64,000 nucleotides of DNA from assembly GCF_003672135.1 (NCBI RefSeq), contig NC_039519.1, positions 2,914,001 to 2,978,000 on the forward strand. The letters are read 5' to 3'. Position 1 is the stretch's first letter. Each line of letters starts with the position of its first letter. This document shows, in pieces, positions 22,845-34,500 of this stretch. The notes beneath the pieces were generated by a model that saw only the letters and a list, made by a program, of their open reading frames with translations, did no database searches and was not told where the DNA came from. Origin of the DNA: Ooceraea biroi. Taxonomy: Eukaryota; Arthropoda; Insecta; Hymenoptera; Formicidae. The translations under genes were made by a program, and so were the position numbers.

Positions 22845-24071
22845 GTTAGCATTGACATTAGAATACATAGACGGAGCCTTCTCAGAGGGGAAGCTGATAA
22901 ATGCGGTAAGGGGGGTAGTGCATGAACTTCGGGTAATTCCGTGGTTAGCGGTTCGGTTATGTTCGGCGTTGCATGACAATTCCATCGACATCAACAATTC
23001 GCAATGAGATTTTTATGGAAATGTTTGAAGAACATTTATTTTTGACAAATCGCGAACGCTATTTTAATAATTTTATATATATGTATTAAATAATAAATGG
23101 AAATAAAAGTTTTTTGCTTTATGAAGCTAAACCGTATCTAAAATGTGTAAAAATTTGCAAAAGGAGAAACACTTTGAAAGGTAAATAGAGTTGAGAACTC
23201 TTGATCTAAATACGCATATACAGGGTGGCCCATTTTAATTTATACAGTCGATTTTTTAAAAAACTAAAAGAGATACGAAAAAATGTTTCAGACAGACATG
23301 TAAGAAATTGAAGGTGATCTTCGCGTGACCTTCAAACGACTATTCAAGGTCAAACCAATGGTATCATCTTATGTCCCCCTCGAAATCGTGACATGTCTGT
23401 CTGAAACATTTTTTCGTATCTCTTTTAGTTTTTTAAAAAATCGACTGTATAAATTAAAATGGGCCACCCTGTATATAAAGAAATTCAATAGAATATAAAA
23501 TACAATATAGAGCACACATACTTGTAAATTTATTATTTTACAACTGTAAATATAACTATATAATAAAATAATTGGCGTCATACCTGTTTCATTATTATTT
23601 GATAATAATATAAATCAAGTCAACAAACCATTTAGTTCACTTTACTTACTCAATAAAATTACATATAATTTCTTATTAACATAACTATAAACTAATCTAG
23701 GTTTCAAATAATTTACTTACAAGTGGAATGAAAACTTTCTGTTTGCAGCTTTTTCTTTTTCTAATTGTTCAGAATTTTTATTATTTATACGATTATTGCA
23801 GCCAAATACACAAAACTCATGTCACTGATAGAAATCCAAAAGGTCATAATCACTTTAGATATCAATACATAAGCACAAGCACACATGTGAGCAGGAGCTC
23901 CGTCAACTGAACCATTAGCCGAACGTTAGCCGAACGTAACCGAATTCGACCGAAGTTCATGTAGTTTGGGGGAACTGGGGGGTTCCCCCTTACCGCGAAT
24001 ATCAGGCTCCCCCTCACCTTCTTCGATAGCTAAGGCTCCGTCTATGTATTCTAATGTCAATGGTTGTTAGC
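22845..24071. mobile_element. hAT-like non-autonomous element with 8-bp target duplication
   Basis: TATCTGTT flanks both sides (22837-22844 and 24072-24079), an 8-bp duplication as made by hAT transposases. Inside, ATTGACATTAGAATACATAG then ACGGAGCC at the left recurs inverted at the right, and diverged similarity (GCGGTAAGGGG, CATGAACTTCGG, GGTTATGTTCGGC) extends the arms to about 150-200 bases. The extreme ends are imperfect. The centre is AT-rich, has no transposase and contains a second element at 23221-23471. Confidence 0.65.
23221..23471. mobile_element. 251-bp mariner-type MITE nested in the hAT-like element
   Basis: Starts CAGGGTGGCCCATTTTAATT and ends with its reverse complement; arms about 85 bases, flanked by TATA on both sides, fitting a TA target. 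The ends resemble those of the element at 13017-13764 (CAGGGTG). It lies wholly inside the 22845-24071 element, so it inserted later. Confidence 0.8.
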
Positions 24072-24115
24072 TATCTGTTACAAAAACATAACCTACCAAT
24101 AGAGATAATCGATTA

Positions 24116-24189
24116 ATCTATGCTAAATAACCCTAGAGAGGAGGTGGGTTGAAGGCGTTTTCGTCCCAACCGGGACACTAAAAAAAAAA
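24116..24189 (+). mobile_element. 74-bp poly(A)-tailed retro-insertion with 11-bp target duplication
   Basis: A short sequence (GGAGGTGGGTTGAAGGCG near its middle) ends in a run of A. ATAATCGATTA flanks both sides (24105-24115 and 24190-24200), an 11-base target-site duplication. This is the mark of LINE-type target-primed insertion. It is probably a severely 5'-truncated LINE end or a SINE fragment; the family is not recognised. Confidence 0.65.
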
Positions 24190-24197
24190 ATAATCGA

Positions 24198-24634
24198 TTA
24201 AGGGGATACTGGAGCTGCTAGTGAACTTCTTCGCGATGGTGCTGCCATCGCACAATATTTGCACAATAAAATGTTTTTTTACAAAAATTTGGCAATTTGT
24301 ACGCACAAAATCGCTGTTGAGCGGTGTTTGGATACAATTAAGGAATATGAGACTGTTTTTCGAAGTGACTTTAGAAGCGTCATAAAAGAAAATTCTGTTT
24401 TCCTTTAGGATTAGAGGTTAGAATACAGGAGAACGCAGAATTCTCTTTTATGACGCTTCTAAAGTCACTTCGAAAAGCATCCTCATATTCCTTAATTGTG
24501 TCCAAACACCGCTCAACAGCGATTTTGTGCGTACAAATTGCCAAATTTTTGTAAAAAGCATTTTATTGTGCAAATATTGTGCGATGGCAGCACCATCGCG
24601 AAGAAGTTCACTAGCAGCTCCAGCATCCCCTTAA
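24198..24634. mobile_element. TTAA-flanked MITE, piggyBac-like
   Basis: TTAA at 24198-24201 and 24631-24634 bound an inverted repeat with arms of about 200 bases: GGGGATACTGGAGCTGCTAG at the left and GCAGCTCCAGCATCCCC at the right. TTAA duplication is typical of piggyBac-type transposases. Short loop around 24400-24430. No coding capacity. The left TTA is also part of the target duplication of the adjacent poly(A) insertion. Confidence 0.75.
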
Positions 24635-25216
24635 TATATATCGTAAAACGTCAAGAAGCAATTGCAAGTATCTCGCTTTTGACAACATAGGCTGCGTGTA
24701 TTACTACATATGCACAGCAATATTTACAACTAATTTATATTTGCAGGTTGAAGGATTCGTATACACTTGATCGTAATACCTGTAATTGAATGTAATACCT
24801 TAATCGTATTGGTGTGGTTGATTAATAACCGAGCTGACGTGTTATTTAATTCGAGGTTCATATGTAATGTAATATAATAAAGGCAAATGTTCATTGTATC
24901 GCTCGTCGCTCTGCGACGAATATGGAAACGGAACGAAATCAATGCGCGCATCGCATTGGTTGTGAACTATGCGCTCAATGCGTGAAACGGAAGGCACGGG
25001 TGCGTTCCATTTAACGCTCGCAACGACCGCGAAGGCGCGAACATCATTCTATCTTTATTGTTCAGTGAGCAATAAAGACAGCGTAGTCGCGTGACGCGTC
25101 GCAGACTCGCGGGAATCGTTTTACGTTGTTGCATCAGCAGGTGCAATGTTCGCCTATTTTTGGGTGTTTCGCGCTGCCGAATGTGATTTCCGTGGCGCGT
25201 GAGTCCTAACCGTAAA

Positions 25217-27427
25217 ATGGCCGAGTCCGAACAGAGGAGCAAGGACGGTAGCAATACGGCGTCGTCAAAGGAAACAATGGTCAAGCAGGAGAAGCGCGAG
25301 AGTACGTTGACGAATGGCGGGAAGGGCTCCGGCGATGACGCAGACAGCCTCGAGGAGTTACCGCTCGACATAGGCGAGCATTATCTCGTTCGCAGATCCG
25401 ATGACTCCTGGCGTGCGTAAGATCAGCCTTTTACGTATACAAACCCTTTAGATCTTCACTTTGTAAATATTCTTGTTGTTTTTTTATTGTTTCCTTCTTA
25501 TCAAGATTTTAAAAAATTTGAGGATCGTGCTGTCGTGTTCGTATCGTATTTACATAATTTTTCCGCAAAGAAACCTTGCAATTACAGGTTATGATGCATA
25601 CAATAAACTTTATTGCGTAGGGATTCCATTTTCATTCTTTGTACGAGAAATTGCTGTAGAAAGTATACGCAGTCACGTTGTCGTGATGTCAAAATATGAT
25701 CAATGTTATCGGTTATTTTATCGTTGTACAGATCCTGCTGAGATTATCCAGACACGTTACAACGAGAATGAGAATCACTACGAATACTATGTCCACTATG
25801 AGGGACACAACAGAAGATTGGACGAGTGGGTACCTCGCGACAGAATCATGTCCAGCAGGTTTGACATGAGCGAGATAGAGCGGCACGACAGAAATTCTGG
25901 GACTGATCTGTTGGCAGATTCCTCAGATCGTAAAATTACTAGAAACCAAAAGAGGCGCCATGACGAGATTAATCACGTGCAGAAGGTAAATACGACACAG
26001 TGGGATTGTCATAAATATTTTTTAATTTTTCATTTTATTATCAAATCTGCTTGTATGTTTTCATTATTATATTTTTATTACCTAGACTTATGCAGAAATG
26101 GATCCTACTACAGCTGCCCTGGAGAAGGAGCACGAAGCTATAACAAAAGTCAAGTACATAGACAGAATACAGATTGGTAAGTATCATTGTTGCATTTGTT
26201 CGCATAATCCAAATGATGCAAAAAGGATCTCATGATTTGCAAAAGTTTGCTTTTAGGCAAGTATGAGATCGATACTTGGTATTTTAGTCCATATCCCGAA
26301 GAATATGGCAAACAGCCGAAGCTTTGGATCTGTGAGTATTGCTTGAAGTACATGCGTCTCGAGAAAACGTACAGGTATCACATGGTAAGACTGAAATGTG
26401 ACTCGTACTGTTGCTATTAAGGAATATTAGTTGACAGTTTCATCGTGATACGATATTTTCGTTTCAGAGCGAATGCACCCACCGTCAACCAGTTGGAAAG
26501 GAGATCTATCGGAAGGGAACACTGAGCATCTGGGAAGTGGACGGCAGGGAACATAAGATTTACTGTCAGAATCTATGCTTGCTGGCTAAACTGTTTCTGG
26601 ATCACAAAACGCTGTACTTCGACGTAGAACCGTTTCTGTTTTACATCTTGTGTGAGGTGGACAAGCACGGAGCACATTTAGTTGGTTACTTTTCTAAGGT
26701 ACAGTAACTGCGTGAGGCATTTTCCCTCGCTTTTTATCTAAAAAAAATAGCAAATTTTGTCTGAATCATTAAAACCGCTGATTACTTGAATTGTTACTTG
26801 ATCTTGAAGATCAGTTTGTATCGATTGAATGTTTCAAGTATCCCTTGGAACTTAAACTTTTATAGCTGTGAATTTTTCATTTTCAGGAAAAGGAATCGCC
26901 TGACGGCAATAACGTCGCGTGTATCTTGACTCTACCGCCTTTCCAAAGACAGGGCTACGGCAAACTGCTGATAGCTTTTAGCTACGAATTGAGCAGAATT
27001 GAGCAAACTGTGGGAAGTCCGGAGAAACCTTTGAGCGACCTGGGGAAATTATCTTACCGCAGCTACTGGAGCTGGATTCTGCTGGAAATCCTTCGAGATT
27101 TTAGGGGAACGCTTAGCATCAAGGATCTCAGGTAAGACATCAGCCATACACGCCAACGAAAATGCTTTGACAATGGGACGTAAACGTTAATGCGAGCCTG
27201 TTTACAGTCAAATGACCAGCATCTCGCAAACTGACATCATATCGACTCTACAAAGTATGAACATGGTGAAATACTGGAAGGGACAGCACGTCATCTGCGT
27301 CACGCCTAAATTAGTGGAGGAACACATAAAGAGCAGCCAGTACAAGAGGCCGCGTCTCACGGTCGACAGCAGTGCGCTAAGATGGGGCGCACCGCCGCGG
27401 AAAAACGTGAAACTCGGCAAGAAGTAA
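25217..27427 (+). CDS. mof: MOF/KAT8 MYST-family histone H4K16 acetyltransferase
   Basis: Nuclear acetyltransferase of the MSL and NSL complexes, acetylating H4 Lys16. Seven exons: 25217-25412, 25732-25985, 26086-26176, 26257-26384, 26468-26698, 26887-27131, 27208-27427, joining in frame to 454 residues. Order: acidic N-terminus (about residues 1-50), chromo-barrel (about 55-120; YYVHYEGHNRRLDEWVPRD), linker KITRNQKRRHDEINHVQK, MYST C2HC zinc finger (CEYCLKYM through HMSEC), HAT core with catalytic Cys (NVACILTLPPF), acetyl-CoA loop (RQGYGKLLIAFSY) and catalytic Glu (SPEKPLSDLG). It matches KAT8 along the whole C-terminal half better than Tip60. Exon 1 uses donor GTGCGT at 25413; the downstream GTAAGA would cause a stop. 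The N-terminus is short like human KAT8, unlike the long Drosophila MOF. Confidence 0.95.
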
Positions 27428-28042
27428 CATCGATGTGAACGAATTCATTTCACGTTAACACAGAGTACGATATTTATAAGTATTTGCTAGCCACTTCACG
27501 GTGCATTCACAAACTTCGAGTGTTAGTGTTCAACTTTTCACTTCATGTGCATTTCTTATAATAATCTGTTACTGGACAACTCACGCGATATACTTGGCAC
27601 GACGATCATGTTGACGAGAGAAGAGGGAGAGTGTGGTTTGTAATTTTTTGGCGAATTTTTTGGTGTCGCAACGTGATACTTTGGAAAGTAAATAATCTGC
27701 AAAATGTTCAGTTTCTTCGATACAAGGACACGGTTTTTATTTATAAATACACACAAGTATATCTTACTCGTGATAATAGGCCTTCGCAGACGATATCATA
27801 ATTGTAAATGCATTTTCGCGAACACGCAGTACCGCGCAGTATTAGACCGTTTTAAGTAGATCTCCCGATTTTCGTATGTAAATTTGTTAATAAAAATTGT
27901 ATTTGCAGAGAGAGAGAGAGAGAGAGAAATGGAAAGATGATATTCTCAATAATATTCTTTGCAATGTATATGTATAGTAGAAAATATGTAATGTGTACTT
28001 ATAAATATAGTACAATGGAATTAAAAGACAATGGTGGAGCAG
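27428..28042. other. Facing 3' UTRs of mof (+) and D-aspartate oxidase (-)
   Basis: Convergent intergenic DNA. A mof poly(A) signal is likely at 27889-27894, followed by a GA microsatellite at 27907-27927. No gene seen. Confidence 0.5.
27889..27894 (+). terminator. Poly(A) signal AATAAA, mof
   Basis: AATAAA about 460 bases after the mof stop, on the same strand, in an AT-rich setting. Confidence 0.5.
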
Positions 28043-29842
28043 TTATAACTTGGATACGAAGCTGGAACGTGTATGAAGTTGGATGGCTGTGTGGATGGCC
28101 TCGCTCGCAGTTCCGGGTGCCATGCTAACTCCGTAACCGTCGTGCCCATAATTATCCACGATCTGTAAAAAAGTATCCGTAAGAATGCAATCGATCTGCA
28201 ATTTATTCTTCTCTTGTGATCAAATACCAACTATGGATTCGGCGGTATTGTCGGTGGTCCCTCTTCCAATTTTAATACCGCCTTCTCGGTGCGGTCGTAG
28301 ACCAACTTCTTGTCGGATTAACTGCGCATTTGCTAAAGACGGAATCAGTTTTCTGCATCTTGCAAAGATCGCTGCGCTTTCATACGGACATATTGTCATA
28401 TTCTCGCAATCAAAATTTCTTGTTCCACCTAACGTAACTGCGCCATTAAGATTTGGTATGACGTAAGTGTCGAGCTCGCCGTAACAGAACATTTTTATCC
28501 ACGGTGCATTTACCTATACGGATAACATATATAATTTATAAATTGTTTGTGATCGATAATTTGTGTGGAAAAACTGCTAGAGAAAAAAAATCTTAATGAA
28601 GGAGGGAGACTGATATTTCAATGAAGAGAGAGAGATATATTTTGTGCAAATATCGTACTTTGTACACTTGACCTCGTACAGCAACGAGACGTTTATCATC
28701 GCATAAGCTGCGCGCTCCAAGCCCAGTACAGTTCATTATGATGTCGAAATTGTGGACCAGCTCTTTCAACGACTTCAAGTACCGTTGTTTGAACGTAACC
28801 CCGTCCGACTGCAATCTGATGCATAATTCGTCACCGTGATGTTTTTTCACGATTTCCTAATTACATGGCGCGTGACTCACCTTTGTTTAATCCATGGGAG
28901 GTATAAATCGCACTGTGTAAGAAGAGTCGAAAAAAATGATCCGTATTTCCAATCGCCATGCAATTGGAGTTCTTCCTCTGTCGCTTTCCTGTAGATTGGC
29001 ACCAACGGTTCGAGCCAATGATTCTAATTAAATTACAATTGAAAAAATATAATATCGAATTTAAACTTATCATTAAGTAATCATTAACTTATCATTATTA
29101 TTCATTGATACAAATTGAGACGTTACATATTTTCAATTTAAATCTATTGCACACTGATTATAAAACAATAGTTACAATTCTATATATATATATATATAGA
29201 AGTTTTAGTTAAAATAAGAATTATTTTTTATTTATTCTCACCGAAACGACATGCGGAGAAGAATTAGCGAATATATATCCACAAATATCAGTCACTCCGG
29301 CACGAGACGCTTCATAAATTCTCCGAATGTTGTCGTAGTATTCGTAGGAATCGTTTATCCATTTTCTTAAAAATTAATTGATTATAAATACATACTATTT
29401 ATATTATTATATATTTTTTTATATCTATTAATTTATTTATAATTTCAGAACAACATAAATATGATAGGAAGAAGTATCATTATTTTAAAATATAAATATA
29501 AAATATAATTAAATATTATAAAAAATATTAATATTAAAATATAATTAAATTGATTTAAATATACATATACGTATATTCATATGTTTATATCGACTTTTAA
29601 CGGAACAAATTATAATTTAGTAGCCACACTTGTAAATAGCATTGTGTTACTTACCTCGTGTTTGTCTCACTTGCACCACAATACGAAGTACCGACTCGGA
29701 AAATTCCCGCTGCCGTATAACTAACGATATTATCAAAACTTTCGGCAAAAACTGTTATTTCAGCATTACGCATGAATTCGTATTGCAAACGAAAAGCAGT
29801 TGTCAATCCGATGACTCCACCACCAACGACAGCTATTTTCAT
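28043..29842 (-). CDS. D-aspartate oxidase, peroxisomal (DAAO family)
   Basis: FAD enzyme that oxidatively deaminates D-amino acids. Six exons on the minus strand: 29842-29655, 29365-29242, 29023-28881, 28815-28659, 28513-28232, 28162-28043; in frame, 337 residues, the usual family size. The N-terminus has the dinucleotide fold (AVVGGGVIGLTTAF). The middle shows DWKYGSFFSTLLTQ and MNCTGLGARSLCDD; then GELDTYVIPNLNGAVTLGG; the C-terminal FAD loop is DNYGHDGYGVS. The protein ends VSKL, a canonical peroxisomal targeting signal. D-aspartate oxidase is preferred over D-amino-acid oxidase from overall resemblance to insect sequences; substrate preference is not proven by sequence. The exon 5 donor (GTTGGT) is weak but is the choice that keeps frame into the last exon. 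Confidence 0.9.
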
Positions 29843-31561
29843 CTTGTTTGTCTACTTTGTCGTTTAATGAAAACAACTACAAGACATACACGTTGAGTAA
29901 ATCGCACAGCACTGCTCGAGAATTATGTTGGAATGCCGGGAGCTACTGATGATATAAACACAGTATGTTTTCCTGGTATTTATATAAGGCTTGATATACT
30001 TTAATGCTGGAGTCGAGGCATTACTACTGTTATCAATAATTGAGTATATTTTCATCGAGTGCGAGATATACGCTGATAAAGCGCAACACGCACATCACAC
30101 TGCAGGTTGAATGGTTTTTTGAAAGATAAAAATTTGATATGATATGATGTGATTGTAACGATCAACTACGTTATGTAATTGCAGACACTTTCAACAGAAT
30201 CGTGACAGATGCTGTATCGTTGAGTGACATACTAATAGCACACATGGTAATGTTGTAATTCTATCTGCAATGAATCGACATGCTTGAACGCTATTTTTAG
30301 ACGCTCAAACAAGAGAATACTGCAAAATACTTTAAAATTTTTATGAAGTTTATCCAAAATTTCTTTCAATCAAGGAATTAATAATAAATGATCTAGTGTC
30401 GTAAATGTGCTATTTTTATCTGCTTGAGATTTTACAATGTGTGGAAACATAATATACAATCAGTCTAAGAAGAACGTGATCGGAAAAAGTTTTGTCTAGA
30501 AATTATTAAACGGAAAATTTAAATTCGCGTCTGTAAACGCAAAAGTTGTAGAAGATTTCTTTCGCTACGATGCATAATAGACCTTTTAAAATTACCTTAT
30601 AAAATTTTTATCAGAGTAAAACGTATTTAATAATGAATGCTGTATACACAAAACGTGTTCGAAAAATACTTATGCACACCTGCGAAACCAAAATTATCAC
30701 CAGAAATGACTGCTAAATATGAAAAAGTCAGAGTCGTTGTAAGTGGATATACGTATATTTTATCTCATTTTATTATAACAAATATTTATTATAAAGTTTT
30801 GGCATTAAACCGATCACGTTCTTATTAAATAAATTGTACATAAAACTGTACTGCAATAACATATAGTTATTGCTTTTATAAAATCAAATTAAAGTATTTT
30901 ATTTTTTGTATATCAACATATATTATATATATATCACGGTAATATCTAAATCATATGATAGTTATGTATCGATTCTTTTATGATGCAAAAAGGAAGTTTA
31001 AGTTATAAGGAAGTTTCATTCTAAATGATATCATCCGTATTTCAAGTCACACGTGTATTTGTGACAAATTATTATATAATATAATGTAGATACATTAATG
31101 AATATATTCTTATAATGAGTCTCATTAACGATGCGACAAGTTGATGAGTAATTACACTATCCATTGCCATTGTGACCCCCTAATGTATTTTACGTTTCTC
31201 ATCGATATCGAAAATATATGAACTGAATTAGAAATATAAAGTTACTAAAAATTATGGACGCAATGGATCTTAAGATTTATAGCAATATTTCTCTTGGTCG
31301 GAAAGTAATGACTATGTTGCGATGATATTTACAATATCAATTATCATTATACATATATATATATATACTCCACAACACTTCTTTCTTCCTTCTAATTTCA
31401 TTATCGGTTAAGTCTTAACTTCGAGATTAATGTACACCTCTCATCCTTCATCTAACGCAATCCTCGATGTGTAGGTACATCGTTCAAATGTGATGACAAG
31501 AGTGATGCACCTATACAGGCTACTCCAAACAATGTACAAAATTTGCGCTACAAGTACTACC
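29843..31561. other. Intergenic, D-aspartate oxidase promoter side
   Basis: AT-rich. Holds the 5' side of the D-aspartate oxidase gene and the 3' side of the 2801-residue gene (both minus strand). TA microsatellite at about 31351-31366. No gene recognised. Confidence 0.5.
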
Positions 31562-34500
31562 TTAAGCTTTGCTGCACGGTTGGATGGTATAATTTAATGG
31601 CGGTGGTGGAACTAAAAGAGGCAACGGGGTCGGCGGTGGTGGAGCTTGTGGAACTGATGCCAAAGTGGAAGTCGCGGTTGGCGGTTGCTCGACTGCACGG
31701 ACCGCTGTATTGTAAGCCGAGAGATAGCTGGGCCAGAGATGCGGCGGCGGCGGAGAACCAGGAGGCGGCGGGGGTGGTGAACGATCGTCCATTTCGTCAG
31801 AGTCATCCATCATCATGGCCGTTAACGGAGTAACGCGCGGTTTCTTCAACTTGATTATCTTCACCTGCAAAAGTATCATATTTTTTTAGATTTGCGTATC
31901 TTCTAAGATTTTGTGGAAAACCAAATTTTCTGCAAATAATCAGAAAATAATTCGTACCTTAACTTTCTTCTTTGCTTTCGGTGGTCTCGCTCTCTTCTCT
32001 TGTTTCCTGCTCTTTCGGGAGCTGTAAATCTTGTCTCTCCTCAAGTCTTTCAGTCCTTCGCGGAAACTTATTCCAGTGGGAGGTGGCGGTGAAGGCATGT
32101 CTCCCTCGCCGCCACTAGGACTCGTACCCTCACCAGGTTTTATACCATCAGCGAATTGGACCGACTTCTTACTCCTTCTCGTCTTATTCATCAATCTCGC
32201 CAATCTCGATTTACTTGGCTTAGCATCAAGCTCCGCGTCTCTGTCGCATTCATTATTTTTATCTGCTTCTTCGTCCTTGTCACTGCCACTCTTGTCATCA
32301 TCCGCGTCCGACAAATTGTCCAAATCACCGTTAGAAACTGCGTCTCTTCTAAAAGAAGAATCAATAAAATTACAAAGGATATCATTAAAAATGATTAAAT
32401 TTATTTCAATTTTACTTGATTTTTTGTGAAGTATAAAAGCTAATGCCAACCTAAATCCTGGTGCAATTAGTATGCCTTTTAATGGCGGAGGCGGTAGTTT
32501 CGGCCACTCTTTCTTAGTTTCAATTTCCGCTGGACTTTTGTTCACGTCAATAGGTATTGTTTCATCAGTTATTTCTTCCGTTTGTTGATTAATCACTTGT
32601 GGTGGTTTTTCGTCATCGTCATCATCATCCTCGTCCTCGTCTTCTTCTTCCTCATCATCATCCTCCGCTTCCGCTTCAATCTCGGCATCAGCTTCAGCAC
32701 CAGCTTCAGCTTCGGCTTCGATCTCACCTTCAGCTTCAGCCTCGACCTCGGCCTCATCTTCATCCTCATCCTCGTCCTCATCCGGGGCGGCGTCCTCGTC
32801 ATCCTCTTTCATGGATGCTGCTGCTTCCTCTTCCTCTTTTACAGGATTAGTTGATTGAGATTCGACGTCTCCTTGTTCCTCGCCCTCTCGAAGCGCTTTC
32901 AGAACCGATGGATCAACAGTCGAGACTTTGCGGTGATCCAACGAGGCACCACCAGCTTGTCGCGCGAGCGTACTGTTCTTCTCCAGTAGTCGCAACGCTC
33001 GTCGATTTGTCCGTTCTATTCTCTTGCGTTCCTTTTCTTTTCGGCGCAACTCGCGCAACCTCTTGCGTTCCTCTCGCTCCTTACGACGTGTCTCGAGTAT
33101 AGCTTCGTAATTGTACACCGGTTGAACTATTTCTGCAAATTTGTAAATTTGTTTGCTTGTTGAGTCTCGTATGAAATTATCGGATAGAAAAATATCGATC
33201 GAGCGATCGATTTATACTTACTTTGTGGCTGAACCTCGCTTCTCGGAAATGCCGTCGCTGTCGCGGGAATCGGAACTGGCACGGGTACAGGTACTGGTAA
33301 CGAGAGCGGCAATGGAGCAACGGGTGACATGGTTGCCACAGGAGCAAGATTGTTCGTCGCGGTGGGGACAGCTGGTGGTACAGGGACTGGTACGGGAACA
33401 GGTACGGACATAGAAGTGGAGGAGGCTGGCGAAGGAGGAACCGCTGAGGAGGAATATAAAACTCTGCTCGATTGATCCGCAGTCGACGATGATTGATCGG
33501 CGCTCCAATCTAACGACGTAGGCACTACTTGGAGAACGTTGCCTACGCGAACTACCTGACTAGAGCCAGCTCGCGCAGGTGGAGTCGCGGCTGTAGGTGC
33601 CTCTCGACGTGCTGACTGCACTCCGTTAAAGTCAGCTGGGACCACTTGCAAGACATTTCCAACCTTTGTCAAAAAAGAAGAATATTTGATAAAGAAGCGA
33701 AACATTGGTGCCAAACACTTGTCAGTGTATTTTTCATAAACAAGGTTTAGAGACATTTGCTCATTAGTTATGAAAATAAAAAGTTTTAAGGCAAATACCT
33801 GCAAAACAGTAGGCTGTTGCCTGTACATCATTTGGTGTTGCTGTGGAGGAGGCGATGGATATACTACGACATTGGGATTGAAATTGGAAGAATATTCCGA
33901 AGAACTGGAATCCTTGCTGTGTTGCTTTTTAATACCTAACTCTATCTCTAATCTATAAAAATTATATAAATGAATTAATAAACATATCAACAACTTTGAG
34001 CAAAAAATGATTATCCCTCTTATATAAGATCAGTTGGTTTGTAATTAATATGTAGTAATAGAAGAATGGGTTAGGAAGGACCTGGCGTAATGTGTAAGCC
34101 CTTACCTATCGTCAAGCGATAAACGTTTCGGTGAGCTCGCAGATGAGTCGTCTATACACGGAGGATAAGTTAAATTGTTTTCTGTATAATAATATTCATT
34201 TCCACCCTCAATCTCATTTGAATATTGGAAGCTTGCAACTGCGTCCATACTATTAATACCCATTTCTGAGTCTAAGACGCTCGCCCCCGATTGAACAATA
34301 GTCTCTATACGTCTACCCCTTTCGCCACAAACGTTAAGCTTTCTGTTTTCATCCTCGTCCTTCCTTTCCCTACCTATTTCGTTCAGTCTACCTCTTCCGG
34401 GCGAGGGAGATCTATGTTGAAAATTACACATTTATCCCAGACGAAAAAATACGGCAGAGCGTCCGTGCAAATTAGATTGGTGGATCCTACCTGGAAGACC

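Larger units (their letters stand above)
19020..25216. other. Intergenic transposon-rich block between the RRM gene and mof
   Basis: Contains the RRM-gene promoter (about 19020-19200), an inverted duplication at about 19793-21595, then at least six small inverted-repeat elements (listed separately) up to 24634, then the mof promoter and 5' UTR. The stretch 20160-21440 is very AT-rich with no coding signal. GA/CT microsatellite at 19957-20005. Confidence 0.7.

Noticed and set aside
28816..28880. Apparent frame break in D-aspartate oxidase if exon 4 begins at the TAATTAG acceptor
   Set aside because: Using the acceptor GCATCAG (exon start 28815) gives a normal 65-base intron and restores the frame with the expected family sequence, so the gene is intact.
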